DNA of 64,000 nt from Flavobacterium hiemivividum (GCF_004349145.1 NZ_SMFO01000004.1:1-64000), one strand, 5' to 3'; shown: positions 1 to 9,591, counted from the first letter of the stretch. Notes: generated from the sequence alone by a model not told the origin. Numbers and translations: made by a program.

Positions 1-53
1 TTATAAAACAATAAACAACATTACAATAATTGCCCAAAGCAATTATAACCTCT

Positions 54-162
54 TAAGGTGGTTATTGCGGCGGGGCTCACCTCTTCCCATCCCGAACAGA
101 GTAGTTAAGCCCGCCTGCGCAGATGGTACTGCAGTTATGTGGGAGAGTATGTCGTCGCCTTT
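54..162 (+). rRNA. rrf: 5S ribosomal RNA
   Basis: A roughly 109-nt sequence with the conserved 5S core (CCCATCCCGAACAGAG at about 87-102) and closing ends that pair (GGTGG near the start, GTCGTCGCC near the end). It is the last gene of an rRNA operon whose 23S gene lies off the left edge. The first 53 bases are the 23S-5S spacer. A terminator follows directly. The exact ends are estimated from helix I pairing. Confidence 0.95.
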
Positions 163-167
163 CTTTG

Positions 168-198
168 AAAAGCCTATCTGAAAAGATAGGCTTTTTTG
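168..198 (+). terminator. Terminator of the rRNA operon
   Basis: Perfect 9-bp stem AGCCTATCT (171-179) / AGATAGGCT (184-192) followed by a T run. It lies 6 nt after the 5S gene. Confidence 0.9.
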
Positions 199-239
199 TT
201 TTTAATCGGATTCAAACTTGGAAGCAGAGTTCATATATA

Positions 240-320
240 GGATCATAACGAAAAGCTGTGGAGTAGCAAAAATTAGGGATCATAACGAAAAGCTGTGGAT
301 GATAACGAAAACTATTTGGA
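240..320 (+). repeat. Insertion-sequence end relics next to the rRNA operon
   Basis: Bases 241-277 match the reverse complement of 24267-24303, just beyond the transposase relic, at 33 of 37 positions. This marks them as the end of the same insertion-sequence family in the opposite orientation. The core GATCATAACGAAAAGCTGTG recurs at 278 and a third, shorter copy (GATAACGAAAAC) begins at 301. No transposase coding sequence remains here. The rest of this gene-free stretch (321-556) is AT-rich and shows only a small hairpin (TTGGC / GCCAA at 458-470). It presumably also carries the promoter of the gene at 557, but I see no clear TAnnTTTG box. Confidence 0.6.
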
Positions 321-556
321 TTTATTGCAAGCCTTTCCGTTTGTTTGTGTTTTTTTTGTAGTGTAGGACGGTGTAATATTTAACTTAGCTCGTTGTATAG
401 TTGTACCAAAATTTAAAATATTGTTTATTATTTTGTTAATTATATATTAAAATTTCATTGGCTTTGCCAAAATAAAACTTTACTTTTATTTTTTTAATTC
501 AACGGATAGTTCTGTGGAGTCTTGCTCTTAAGTTTTAATTTAATAAAAAATATTAT

Positions 557-3500
557 ATGAAAAATAAATTACTTTTATTTTTATTGTTTTTTTCATTTTT
601 CGGAAGTAAAGTTGAAGCCAAAAATTTCGAGCATATTATAAATAATTATAAGCAAAATTTACAGCTAAAGGCATCTGTAAGTTTAAACGATACTGTTAAA
701 AAGAAGATTCTCGCCTCAAAAACAGTTGGAACAAAGGCGATAATTCCTCCACCATTAACTACTGCTGGTAGTGCTTGTAAAGATGCTTCTCAAGCTACAG
801 TGCAAGTTTTTCTTAATGCTTCTGGTGGTAGTGGAGATGTTTTAGAGTGGTATGGTAGTCAATCATCATCATCTATTTTACATACTGGGTCTATTTATGC
901 ACCTTTAATCGGTTCTACGACTACTTATTATGTGCGGACTCGTTCTGGTACTGATTTTAGTATCCGGGTTCCGGTTGTTGCTTCGGTTTATATCAACCCT
1001 CCTACTTTAATTTTATCTATGTCGCCTTCTGGAAATGGTATTTGCCAGGGTGAGTCAATTGTTTTTACAGCGACTGGTGGTGGCAATTTGTATGAATTTT
1101 TAGTTGATGGAAGTATTAAGCAAGCGATGTCAACTAGTAATACTTTTTCTGCAAGCGGTTTAACGGATGGTCAAACAGTTAAAGTTCGTTCTAGGTATGG
1201 TGTTATCTATGATGGTGTAATTACTGAAACCGTATGGGGCACTGGGGCTTTGGAAGATAATTTGATGTCGGCAGCTCTGTCCCCTAATGCAGTTGATGGT
1301 CATATTAATTCTATCAAAATGAGTTCTACTGAGGATCAATTGGTTTTTGGTATCTCAAGTAGGTTAAGTGGTGATAAAAGTTTGTTGCTGTTTTTAGATA
1401 CAAAACCTGGAGGTTTTAATATTGCTAATTATGGAGATGAACCAATTACACCTCAGTTAGTAAAAGGATTTAATTATTTCAATAATAACAATCCATATAA
1501 TATTTTTGATTCGTATTTTTTTCCAGATTATTGTTTAGCAATACAATCTAGTGATGGTGGAATTACTTATTTTGCGGATGTTATAGAATTAAAATCGGGT
1601 ACATCTACTAAAATTAATTTGGGAAGCGCCTCTACTGGCTCCCCCTCTGCTTCCATGGGAATTAATTCTGGAAATTCTGGAATTAATGATTATAATTTAG
1701 GTTTCGAAGTTGGAGTTTTCAAGGCACTTCTTGGGTACAGTGTTGGAGATATTAAATTTTTTGCGCTTACAATGCAAGATAATATTGTAACTAATTCATT
1801 TTTAAGCCCAGAGACAGTAAAAACAATTGATTTTGGTGCTGGATTTGTGGATTATAATAATGAAAACCCTAATGCTGTCGTTGTGTCTGGAGATGCTTTA
1901 AAGCCATGTTATAAAGAGGATTCAAAGACAATTACTATTGCTCCTTTACCAACAATATCTGGTGATTCAACTGTATGTGTTGGTTTAACAACTGCATTAA
2001 CAGGTTCAGGAGCACCAAGTGCTACAAACCCATGGACGTCTGAATCTCCTAGTGTTGCTACAGTAAATAATTCTGGTGTTGTAACAGGAGTTTCTGCTGG
2101 TACTAGTGTGATAAGATATACTGATGTAAATGGTTGTACCAGTACACAGACAGTAACTGTAAATTCTTTGGCAAGGATAACAGGTACTCCAATTGTTTGT
2201 GTTGGTTCTACAACAACATTAACAGGTTCGGCTACGCCAAATGCTACCAATCCTTGGGTATCTGCTACTCCAAGTGTAGCTACGGTTAGTAATTCTGGAG
2301 TTGTAACAGGAGTTTCAGATGGTACGAGTGTAATTACATATACAAATAGTAATGGTTGTACAGTTACTCAAACAGTAGTTGTAAATCCATTGCCAACAAT
2401 AACTGGTACTCTAAACGTTTGTGTTGGCTTAACGACAACATTAACAGGCTCAGCTACACAAAATACTACAAATCCATGGGTATCCGCTTCCCCGAGTGTT
2501 GCTACGATAAATAGTTCTGGAGTTGTAACGGGAGTTGCAGTTGGTACGAGCTTAATAACCTATACCAATAGTAATGGATGTGAAATAACACAAACATTTA
2601 CTGTAAATGCTTTACCAACGATTTCTGGAGCTACGACTGTTTGTGTTGGTTTAACAACTACTTTAACAGGATCAGCTACACCAAATGCTACCAATGCTTG
2701 GGTATCTGCTACTCCAAGTGTAGCTACAGTTAGTAGTTCTGGAGTTGTAACAGGAGTTTCAGCTGGTACAAGTGTAATTACATATACAAATAGTAATGGT
2801 TGTTCTGTTACTCAAACAATAACAGTAAATCCATTACCAACGATAACTGGTACTCCAAATGTGTGTATTGGTTTTTCAACGACTCTAACAGGTTCAGCTA
2901 CGCCAAATACTTCCAATCCTTGGATATCTGCTACTCCAAGTGTCGCTACCGTAAATAATTCCGGAGTTGTGACAGGAGTTTCAGGTGGTACAAGTATAAT
3001 TACGTACACAAATAGTAATGGATGTACAATAAATCAAATTTTTACTGTTTATGCGACGCCTACTATTTCAGGTAGTCCAACTGTTTGTGTTGGTTTAACA
3101 ACTTCATTAACAGGTTCAGGAACACCAAATGCTACAAATCCATGGACGTCTGCTACTCCAAGTGTAGCTACTATTAGTAGTTTTGGAGTTGTAACAGGAG
3201 TTTCAGCTGGTACTAGTTTGATAACATATACTGATATTAATAGTTGTACAATTACGCAAACAATAACTGTAAATCCTTTGCCAACGATAACAGGTACTTC
3301 GACTCTTTGTGTTGGTTCTACAACAATATTAACAGCTTCGACTACTCCTAATGCTACCAATCCTTGGGTTTCTGCTAGTCCATCTATAGCAACGGTTAGT
3401 AATTCTGGAGTTGTAACAGGAGTTTCAGCTGGTACAAGTGTAATAACATATACAAATAGTAATGGTTGTAACGTTACTCAAACAGTAACTGTAAATTCTT

Positions 3501-4732
3501 TACCAACCATCACTGGTACTCTAAACGTTTGTATTGGGTTAACAACAACATTAATAGGCTCAGCTACACCAAACGCTACAAATCCATGGGTATCCGCTTC
3601 CCCGAGTATTGCTACGATAAATAGTACTGGGGTTTTGACTGGGGTTGCAATTGGTACTAGTTTAATAACCTATACCAATAGTAATGGATGTGAAATAACA
3701 CAAACTTTTACTGTAAATCCTTTGCCAATCGCTACTTTGTCAAGTAATGATTCTGATAATTCATTTTGCTCAGGTACTTCAGTAACCTTCACTGCAGGGG
3801 GTGGTGTTAATTATAATTTTAGAGTAAATAATTCAAGTGTTCAAAATGGAACTTCGGCAACTTATGTAACATCAAGTTTAATAAATGGTCAAAATGTAGA
3901 TGTGGTTGTTACTAATGCTTCAGGTTGTATAACTACAAGCTCAGGAATCACTAATTCAGTGCTTTCATTACCAGTTCAACCTATATTAAGTATTAATGCC
4001 CAGCCAAGTTGTATTTCTTCTTCGGGAAGCTTTAAGATTTCCAATTATAATGCTGCTTATTCATACACGATAAGTCCATCAACAGGGGTTGTAAGGTCCG
4101 TGGATTTAGTAACTGCGCCTTCAGGGAATTATGTTGTGACAGCCACTTTTGGAACATGTTCTGCTTCAGCAAGTATTACAGTTAATCCAATACCTCCACA
4201 AATTCAATTTGAAATCATCGGTGACTGTATAGATAAAGATTATGTTATTACAGCTAATCCATTGTCTAGTTCATATGACCCCAATAATGTAGATTACCAA
4301 TGGAAAGATAGTTCCGGTTTTCCAGTTGGAACAAATTCAAATATTTTAAATGTTTCAGATCTGATAGCTTCAACTCCTGCAAAGGAAGTATTTCCTTTAA
4401 ACTATAGTTTAACGGTAACATCAACAGCAACGGGTTGTGCAACAAACAAAACGATTACAGTGGAGACCATTTATTGTAATATACAAAAAGGAATTTCGCC
4501 AGATGGTAATGGGGTAAATGACTATTTTGATTTAACATTAATGGATGTGAAAAAACTGGAAATATTTAATAGATATGGAATTAAAGTTTATGAGCAAGCA
4601 AATTATGCGGACCAATGGAAAGGACAGTCAAATAAAGGCGAAAATCTTCCTAGCGCAACGTATTACTATGTAATGGAACTTGATAAAGGCGAAATAAAAA
4701 CAGGTTGGATTTATTTAATCAGAGAAAAATAA
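557..4732 (+). CDS. Secreted Ig-like repeat protein with type B T9SS sorting domain
   Basis: 1391-aa protein exported by Sec and then by the type IX secretion system, probably cell-surface or extracellular. Residues 1-21 are a signal peptide. Residues about 70-140 resemble a T9SS-associated Ig-like domain. Residues about 215-455 are a non-repetitive region I cannot assign. Residues 466-1057 are eight 74-residue Ig-like (BIG2-type) repeats with the core SGVVTGVSAGTSVITYT. Two or three more Ig-like modules follow. The last ~90 residues (from ISPDGNGVNDYF) are a CHU_C / gliding-associated C-terminal domain, the type B sorting signal. No catalytic domain is visible, so an adhesin or structural role is an inference. 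It is followed by PorP/SprF-like and OmpA genes, the usual partners of such cargo. Confidence 0.88.
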   Translation: MKNKLLLFLLFFSFFGSKVEAKNFEHIINNYKQNLQLKASVSLNDTVKKKILASKTVGTKAIIPPPLTTAGSACKDASQATVQVFLNASGGSGDVLEWYGSQSSSSILHTGSIYAPLIGSTTTYYVRTRSGTDFSIRVPVVASVYINPPTLILSMSPSGNGICQGESIVFTATGGGNLYEFLVDGSIKQAMSTSNTFSASGLTDGQTVKVRSRYGVIYDGVITETVWGTGALEDNLMSAALSPNAVDGHINSIKMSSTEDQLVFGISSRLSGDKSLLLFLDTKPGGFNIANYGDEPITPQLVKGFNYFNNNNPYNIFDSYFFPDYCLAIQSSDGGITYFADVIELKSGTSTKINLGSASTGSPSASMGINSGNSGINDYNLGFEVGVFKALLGYSVGDIKFFALTMQDNIVTNSFLSPETVKTIDFGAGFVDYNNENPNAVVVSGDALKPCYKEDSKTITIAPLPTISGDSTVCVGLTTALTGSGAPSATNPWTSESPSVATVNNSGVVTGVSAGTSVIRYTDVNGCTSTQTVTVNSLARITGTPIVCVGSTTTLTGSATPNATNPWVSATPSVATVSNSGVVTGVSDGTSVITYTNSNGCTVTQTVVVNPLPTITGTLNVCVGLTTTLTGSATQNTTNPWVSASPSVATINSSGVVTGVAVGTSLITYTNSNGCEITQTFTVNALPTISGATTVCVGLTTTLTGSATPNATNAWVSATPSVATVSSSGVVTGVSAGTSVITYTNSNGCSVTQTITVNPLPTITGTPNVCIGFSTTLTGSATPNTSNPWISATPSVATVNNSGVVTGVSGGTSIITYTNSNGCTINQIFTVYATPTISGSPTVCVGLTTSLTGSGTPNATNPWTSATPSVATISSFGVVTGVSAGTSLITYTDINSCTITQTITVNPLPTITGTSTLCVGSTTILTASTTPNATNPWVSASPSIATVSNSGVVTGVSAGTSVITYTNSNGCNVTQTVTVNSLPTITGTLNVCIGLTTTLIGSATPNATNPWVSASPSIATINSTGVLTGVAIGTSLITYTNSNGCEITQTFTVNPLPIATLSSNDSDNSFCSGTSVTFTAGGGVNYNFRVNNSSVQNGTSATYVTSSLINGQNVDVVVTNASGCITTSSGITNSVLSLPVQPILSINAQPSCISSSGSFKISNYNAAYSYTISPSTGVVRSVDLVTAPSGNYVVTATFGTCSASASITVNPIPPQIQFEIIGDCIDKDYVITANPLSSSYDPNNVDYQWKDSSGFPVGTNSNILNVSDLIASTPAKEVFPLNYSLTVTSTATGCATNKTITVETIYCNIQKGISPDGNGVNDYFDLTLMDVKKLEIFNRYGIKVYEQANYADQWKGQSNKGENLPSATYYYVMELDKGEIKTGWIYLIREK
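1952..3727 (+). repeat. Eight in-frame 222-bp tandem repeats
   Basis: Eight units of exactly 222 bp (74 codons) start at 1952, 2174, 2396, 2618, 2840, 3062, 3284 and 3506. Each encodes one Ig-like module of the T9SS cargo protein. Units 1-3 resemble units 6-8 in order more than they resemble their neighbours: units 1 and 6 share LTGSG and NPWTS, units 2 and 7 share CVGSTT, and units 3 and 8 share GTLNVC and NSNGCEITQTFTVN. This points to duplication of a multi-unit block. The repeats may collapse in short-read assemblies. Confidence 0.9.
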
Positions 4733-4797
4733 TAGATTAATTTATTTTGTAACTCCACAATTACGATTTGGACGAACAAAACAAAAAACAAATAGAT

Positions 4798-5715
4798 ATG
4801 AATAAAATATTTTTGACCTCTATTATAGTTCTTATTGCCTATATGGATTCATATGCACAACAGAACCCCCATTATACTCAGTATATGTATAATATGAATG
4901 TTGTTAATCCTGCTTACGCAGGTTCAAAAGAAAGTATTTCTTTTGGAGCGCTGTATAGAAAGCAGTGGGTCAATATCGATGATGCTCCTACAACTTTTAC
5001 TTTTTCGGGACACGCTCCTGTAGGGAGTAATGTTGGACTTGGATTGTCTGTTATTTCAGATAAAATTGGACCAGTAACAGAGCAAAATGTTTTCGGGGAT
5101 TTTTCGTATACATTAAAATTAAATGAGACGCACCGATTGGCATTCGGAATAAAAGCGGGTGTGTCGTTTCATCAAGTTGGTTTAAGAGATATTCAATCTA
5201 CTTTACCTGATCCTTCTGATGGAGTTTTTGGAGAGGATATAAATGATGCTACTTTAAATATAGGAGCGGGTATTTTTTATTACTCTGATAAATATTATGT
5301 GGCTTTGTCAGTACCTAATATGGCCAAATCGGCTCATTTGGATTACAATGGACGTGAGTATGGTTCAGATGTTTCTCATTATTTTTTAACAGGAGGATAT
5401 GTTTTTGACCTTAGTTATGAATTAAAGTTCAAGCCTTCTTTCATGTTGAAATCTGCGTTTAATGTTACGCCGTCTCTAGATGCATCTGCGAATTTTTTAT
5501 ACATGGAGAAAATAGAGCTTGGAGCGACATACCGATTAGAAGATAGTTTTGGCGCTATGGTAAATTTTGCCATTACTCCTGAATTAAGAATTGGATATGC
5601 CTATGATCATATTGTTTCGAATTTAAAAATTTCGACGCCATCATCGCACGAGTTTATAATCTTATATGATTTGTTTACAGCAAAAAAAGCTTCACGTTCA
5701 CCTCGATTTTTCTAA
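4798..5715 (+). CDS. PorP/SprF family T9SS outer-membrane protein
   Basis: 305-aa outer-membrane beta-barrel protein of the PorP/SprF family, which helps secrete and anchor type B CTD cargo. It has a signal peptide ending near SYAQQ and the family opening QNPHYTQYMYNMNVVNPAYAG, here read as two adjacent stretches of identity. I chose the ATG at 4798. A longer frame opens with TTG at 4768, but only the ATG start puts a normal signal peptide at the N terminus. It lies 65 nt after the cargo gene and 16 nt before the OmpA gene, so the three are probably one operon. Its likely partner is the 557-4732 product; this pairing is inferred from position. Confidence 0.9.
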   Translation: MNKIFLTSIIVLIAYMDSYAQQNPHYTQYMYNMNVVNPAYAGSKESISFGALYRKQWVNIDDAPTTFTFSGHAPVGSNVGLGLSVISDKIGPVTEQNVFGDFSYTLKLNETHRLAFGIKAGVSFHQVGLRDIQSTLPDPSDGVFGEDINDATLNIGAGIFYYSDKYYVALSVPNMAKSAHLDYNGREYGSDVSHYFLTGGYVFDLSYELKFKPSFMLKSAFNVTPSLDASANFLYMEKIELGATYRLEDSFGAMVNFAITPELRIGYAYDHIVSNLKISTPSSHEFIILYDLFTAKKASRSPRFF

Positions 5716-5731
5716 TACAAAAAATTAATTA

Positions 5732-7603
5732 ATGAAAAAATATACTACCATTTTATTTTTTGTTTTTAGTAGCATGGCTATTTTGGCACAAAGTAAACAA
5801 ACTAGATCTGCGGATAATTTGTTTGATAGTTACGATTATGTTAAAGCGGCGGATGCTTATAAGTTGTTAGTCGAAAAAGGGAACAATGATTCTTACGTTT
5901 TAAAACAACTTGGAGCCTGTTATTATTACATGAATAATACAGCTGAAGCTGAAAAGTGGTATGCGCAAGCCTTTACCTCTAAAGAGGATGCAGATACTTA
6001 TTACAGGTATGCGCAACTGTTGAAGTCAAATGGGAAGTATGCAGAGTCTGATCGCGAGATGAAAGTATTTGCCGCTATGAGACCAAACGATCCAAGGGCA
6101 ATTGAATTTATTAAGAATCCAGATTATTTATCTAAGTTATCAGCGCAAGAGAAATTATTCGATCTAAATAAATTAGAATTTAATTCAGATAAATCTGATT
6201 TTGGTGCTATACAATATAACAATGTTGTTTATTTTGCGAGTTCGAGGAATGAAAGTCGAAAAATTTACGGTTGGAACAACGAGCCTTTCTTAGATATATA
6301 TCAATCAAATTTTGAGGAAGAAGGGGCGACTTATTCAAAGCCTACTCTTATGTCTGGGCTTAATTCAGTTTATCATGAAGGGCCTTTAACAATGACCAGG
6401 GATGGAAAAACAGTTTATTTTTCCAGTGAAAGTTTTAACGAAAAGATGTTCGAGAAAAATAAGGCTAGAAAAGTAAAATACGGACAAGTAAACTTGTTTA
6501 AGGCGAGTAATGATAATGGGAAATGGATAAATATTATGCCATTGCCATTTAATGGAAAAAGCTATTCAGTTAGTAATCCTTCGATTTCAAAAGATGGAAG
6601 TACGCTTTATTTTGCTTCTAATATGCCTGGATCAATCGGTGGTTTAGATATATGGAGAGCAAGTGTTAATGCAGATGGAAGCTTTGGGACGCCTATGAAT
6701 TTAGGTGATAAAGTTAACACTACCGAAGACGAGAGTTTTCCATTTATTTCTGATGAAGGCGTATTGTATTTTTCATCGAAAGGACTAACTGGTTTAGGTG
6801 GTTTTGATGTATTTTCGTTTAATCCAGATATAATGCAGCTAGCAAGTAACTTAGGAAAGCCAGTCAATTCTGAAAAAGATGATTTTGCTTTCACTTTTAA
6901 TAAGAAAGATAAAAAGGGATATATTTCCAGTAACCGTTCTGGTAGAGATCAGATTTATTCTTCAGTTGTTGTAATTGGAAATGGGCAAATACGTGCAATC
7001 GTTAGTAATTCTGTTAACGGAAATATTTTAGACAATGCCAGAGTAGCTATTTTCGATGCTGATAAAAAACAATTGGATAGGCAATTAAGTAATCCAAAAG
7101 GGGAGGTGATTTATAGTGCGAAAAATGATAGGTCTTATCTTGTAGAGGTCGGAAAAGATGGATACGTGTCAAAATCACTTCCCGTAACTGTTATCAATGG
7201 TGGTGAGTTTGTAGTTGAAGCTAAACTTGATCCTATTAATGTTGTTGTAACAGAAAGCGAGATTATTTTAAATCCAATTTATTTCGATTATGATAAAAGT
7301 GATATTACCACATTAGCTGCTACTGAGTTAGACAAATTGGTTTATATGATGTCACAAAATAGTAGTTTAAAAATATATGTTAAATCGCATACTGATAGCA
7401 GAGGTACTGATGATTATAACATGAAACTTTCGGAGAGAAGAGCTAAGTCAACTGTCAACTATTTAGTTTATAAGGGAGTAAGTCCTGAAAATATTTCAGG
7501 AAAAGGTTTTGGAAAATCTGAATTAAAAATTGATTGTCATTCGAAATGTAGTGATGAAGATCACGCAGTAAATAGACGATCAGAATTTATGATAATTAAA
7601 TAA
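5732..7603 (+). CDS. OmpA family protein with TPR and PD40 repeats
   Basis: 623-aa exported protein. It has a signal peptide (to about residue 20), TPR-like helices (about 25-115), WD40-like PD40 beta-propeller repeats (about 150-420, with repeated LYFASN/VYFSSE motifs), a carboxypeptidase-regulatory-like domain (about 425-500) and a C-terminal OmpA peptidoglycan-binding domain (about 512-623, with YFDYDKSDI and HTDSRG...NMKLSERRA). The same order is known in proteins linked to the T9SS, such as PorE-like proteins, that tie outer-membrane complexes to murein. It is the third gene of the cargo/SprF/OmpA set and ends at a clear terminator. Its exact role is inferred. Confidence 0.88.
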   Translation: MKKYTTILFFVFSSMAILAQSKQTRSADNLFDSYDYVKAADAYKLLVEKGNNDSYVLKQLGACYYYMNNTAEAEKWYAQAFTSKEDADTYYRYAQLLKSNGKYAESDREMKVFAAMRPNDPRAIEFIKNPDYLSKLSAQEKLFDLNKLEFNSDKSDFGAIQYNNVVYFASSRNESRKIYGWNNEPFLDIYQSNFEEEGATYSKPTLMSGLNSVYHEGPLTMTRDGKTVYFSSESFNEKMFEKNKARKVKYGQVNLFKASNDNGKWINIMPLPFNGKSYSVSNPSISKDGSTLYFASNMPGSIGGLDIWRASVNADGSFGTPMNLGDKVNTTEDESFPFISDEGVLYFSSKGLTGLGGFDVFSFNPDIMQLASNLGKPVNSEKDDFAFTFNKKDKKGYISSNRSGRDQIYSSVVVIGNGQIRAIVSNSVNGNILDNARVAIFDADKKQLDRQLSNPKGEVIYSAKNDRSYLVEVGKDGYVSKSLPVTVINGGEFVVEAKLDPINVVVTESEIILNPIYFDYDKSDITTLAATELDKLVYMMSQNSSLKIYVKSHTDSRGTDDYNMKLSERRAKSTVNYLVYKGVSPENISGKGFGKSELKIDCHSKCSDEDHAVNRRSEFMIIK

Positions 7604-7609
7604 AAATAA

Positions 7610-7641
7610 AGAAGGGATGATCGAAAGATATCCCTTTTTTA
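7610..7641 (+). terminator. Terminator after the cargo-SprF-OmpA genes
   Basis: Stem AAGGGAT (7612-7618) / ATCCCTT (7630-7636) followed by T6, starting 7 nt after the OmpA stop. The convergent miaE gene ends just beyond it. Confidence 0.75.
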
Positions 7642-7654
7642 TATAATAGATTTA

Positions 7655-8236
7655 TTAACCGTGAATTGTTTCGTTTTTTCCGTAGTTGACGATGATGGAA
7701 GTTTCAAATTCAATCCATTCTTGCCATCTTTTGTCGACATCAACATTGTCTGCATATTTTCTGGCAAAGCCTAAAAACATCGTATAATGTCCAGCTTCGG
7801 AAATCATAAGGTCGCGATAGAATTTAGCCAATACTGGATCTTTAATGTTTTCTGATAGCACCTTAAATCGTTCACAGCTGCGAGCTTCAATCATAGCAGA
7901 AAACAGTAAACGCTCACACAAAGCGTCATTGCGGCTACCATCTTTTTTCATGAATTTAAAAAGTTCATTTACATAGTGATCCTTTCGTTCACGGCCCAAA
8001 GTCAGTCCTTTGCTTTTTATTAAATCGTGGACCATTTGTAGGTGTTCTAATTCTTCTCGGGCAACAATCATCAATTCAGTTACTAATTCTTCTTTTTCCG
8101 AATTTTGCGTGATAAGACTTATAGCATTCGACGCCGCTTTTTGTTCACACCAGGCATGGTCTGTCAAAATTTCTTCAATATTTGATTCAACTATATTTAC
8201 CCATCTTGGGTCTGTGACTAATTTTAATCCTAACAT
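7655..8236 (-). CDS. miaE: tRNA-(ms2io6A)-hydroxylase, MiaE-like
   Basis: 193-aa diiron, ferritin-like hydroxylase expected to hydroxylate the isopentenyl group of ms2i6A37 in tRNAs reading UNN codons. Helices carry the metal-ligand pattern of the family: EEILTDHAWCEQKAA, EELEHLQMVH (EExxH) and MISEAGHY, with a second ExxH-type pair near IEARSCERF. Length fits MiaE proteins (about 190-200 aa). It stands alone on the minus strand, convergent with the OmpA gene. A perfect TAnnTTTG box (TAATTTTG, minus strand, 8257-8264) lies 20 nt upstream of the ATG and is the likely promoter. Confidence 0.88.
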   Translation of the reverse strand: MLGLKLVTDPRWVNIVESNIEEILTDHAWCEQKAASNAISLITQNSEKEELVTELMIVAREELEHLQMVHDLIKSKGLTLGRERKDHYVNELFKFMKKDGSRNDALCERLLFSAMIEARSCERFKVLSENIKDPVLAKFYRDLMISEAGHYTMFLGFARKYADNVDVDKRWQEWIEFETSIIVNYGKNETIHG

Positions 8237-8346
8237 GTCATTTTATTTAATTATAGCAAAATTAGTGTTTTCTTTCTGATTTTTAGTTTTAATGATGGTT
8301 TAGAGGTTTAAATTGTATTATTTTGTAATCGAATTTAAATATCAAT

Positions 8347-9591
8347 ATGAATCAGTTAAAAAAGCTTTTAATAATTGGTAGCGTCTGGCCAGAACCTAAT
8401 TCTTCGGCTGCGGGAAGCAGAATGCTACAGTTAATTTCTCTATTTAAAGAGGAAGGATTCGGGATTACATTGGCCAGCCCCGCTACGGATAGTGATTTTA
8501 TGTTTGATTTAGAAGAGATAGATGTAGTGAAAAAAACGATTGTTTTAAATTGCTCAAGTTTCGATGCATTCGTCAAAGAATTGGATCCATCAATAGTATT
8601 GTTTGATCGTTTTATGATGGAAGAACAATTTGGATGGCGGGTTAGCGAAAATTGTCCAGATGCATTAAGATTGCTAGACACCGAAGATTTACACTGTTTG
8701 CGATTAGCACGTCAAAAGGCATTTAAGGAGAAAAGGCAGTTTAAAATCGCTGATTTGTTGATGGAAGAAGTCGCTAAAAGAGAAATTGCAAGTCTTTTAC
8801 GTTGCGATTTATCTTTGATGATTTCAGAATATGAAATGGAATTACTTACAGATACTTTTAAAATTGATAGTTGTTTGTTGTTTTATTTGCCTTTTTTATT
8901 GGAACCTTTAACTAATGCGGATTTAGATTTATTGCCTTCATTCGAAGAAAGAAAGAATTTTGTTTTCATAGGTAATTTTCTGCATGAACCTAATTGGAAT
9001 GCTGTTCAATATTTGAAAGAAACCATGTGGTCGAAAATAAAAAAGCAATTACCAGAGGCGGTTTTAAATGTTTATGGTGCTTATCCGTCTCAAAAGGTTT
9101 TACAATTGAATAATGTCAAGGAAGGTTTCTTGATACGTGGTCGTGCCGCTAATGCTAATGAAGTAGTTGAGCAAGCGCGTGTGGTTTTAGCGCCTTTGCG
9201 TTTTGGCGCCGGAATTAAAGGTAAACTATTAGAAGCTATGTATTGTGGAACGCCTAGTGTTACAACTACTATTGGTGCAGAATCGATGCATGGGAATTTG
9301 GACTGGAATGGTTTTATATCTGATGATGTGGAAGCTTTTGCAAAGCACGCCGTACAATTGTATCAAGTTGAAGCGCTTTGGCTGAAAGCGCAAGAAAACG
9401 GAATTGAAATAATTAATCACCGATATTTAAAACGATTATTTGATGCTGATTTTAAGGAAAAAATAAAATATTTGCAAGCTAATTTGGAACAGCATCGTTT
9501 GAATAATTTTATGGGATCGTTACTGCAACATCATACTCTGAAAAGTACAAAGTATATGTCTATGTGGATTGAGGGGAAGAATAAAGTGTAG
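8347..9591 (+). CDS. Glycosyltransferase, GT4-like
   Basis: 414-aa predicted cytoplasmic GT-B glycosyltransferase. The N-terminal Rossmann domain opens with LLIIGSVWPEPNSSAAGSR, with the glycine-rich acceptor-side loop. The C-terminal domain carries VFIGNFLHEPNWNAV and the nucleotide-sugar-binding region PLRFGAGIKGKLLEAM...GTPSV with the family's E-x7-E-like element. Donor and acceptor cannot be told from sequence. It is monocistronic between miaE (divergent) and the RidA-like gene (convergent). No cell-surface polysaccharide cluster surrounds it, so its pathway is unknown. Confidence 0.82.
   Translation: MNQLKKLLIIGSVWPEPNSSAAGSRMLQLISLFKEEGFGITLASPATDSDFMFDLEEIDVVKKTIVLNCSSFDAFVKELDPSIVLFDRFMMEEQFGWRVSENCPDALRLLDTEDLHCLRLARQKAFKEKRQFKIADLLMEEVAKREIASLLRCDLSLMISEYEMELLTDTFKIDSCLLFYLPFLLEPLTNADLDLLPSFEERKNFVFIGNFLHEPNWNAVQYLKETMWSKIKKQLPEAVLNVYGAYPSQKVLQLNNVKEGFLIRGRAANANEVVEQARVVLAPLRFGAGIKGKLLEAMYCGTPSVTTTIGAESMHGNLDWNGFISDDVEAFAKHAVQLYQVEALWLKAQENGIEIINHRYLKRLFDADFKEKIKYLQANLEQHRLNNFMGSLLQHHTLKSTKYMSMWIEGKNKV

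Noticed and set aside
1909-3360. Several minus-strand frames opposite the cargo gene's repeats
   Set aside because: They mirror the 222-bp repeats of the sense gene and contain only low-complexity Val/Thr/Pro sequence.
1952-3727. Possible CRISPR-like or satellite array
   Set aside because: The 222-bp units are contiguous, in frame and encode Ig-like domains; there are no short repeats with unique spacers.
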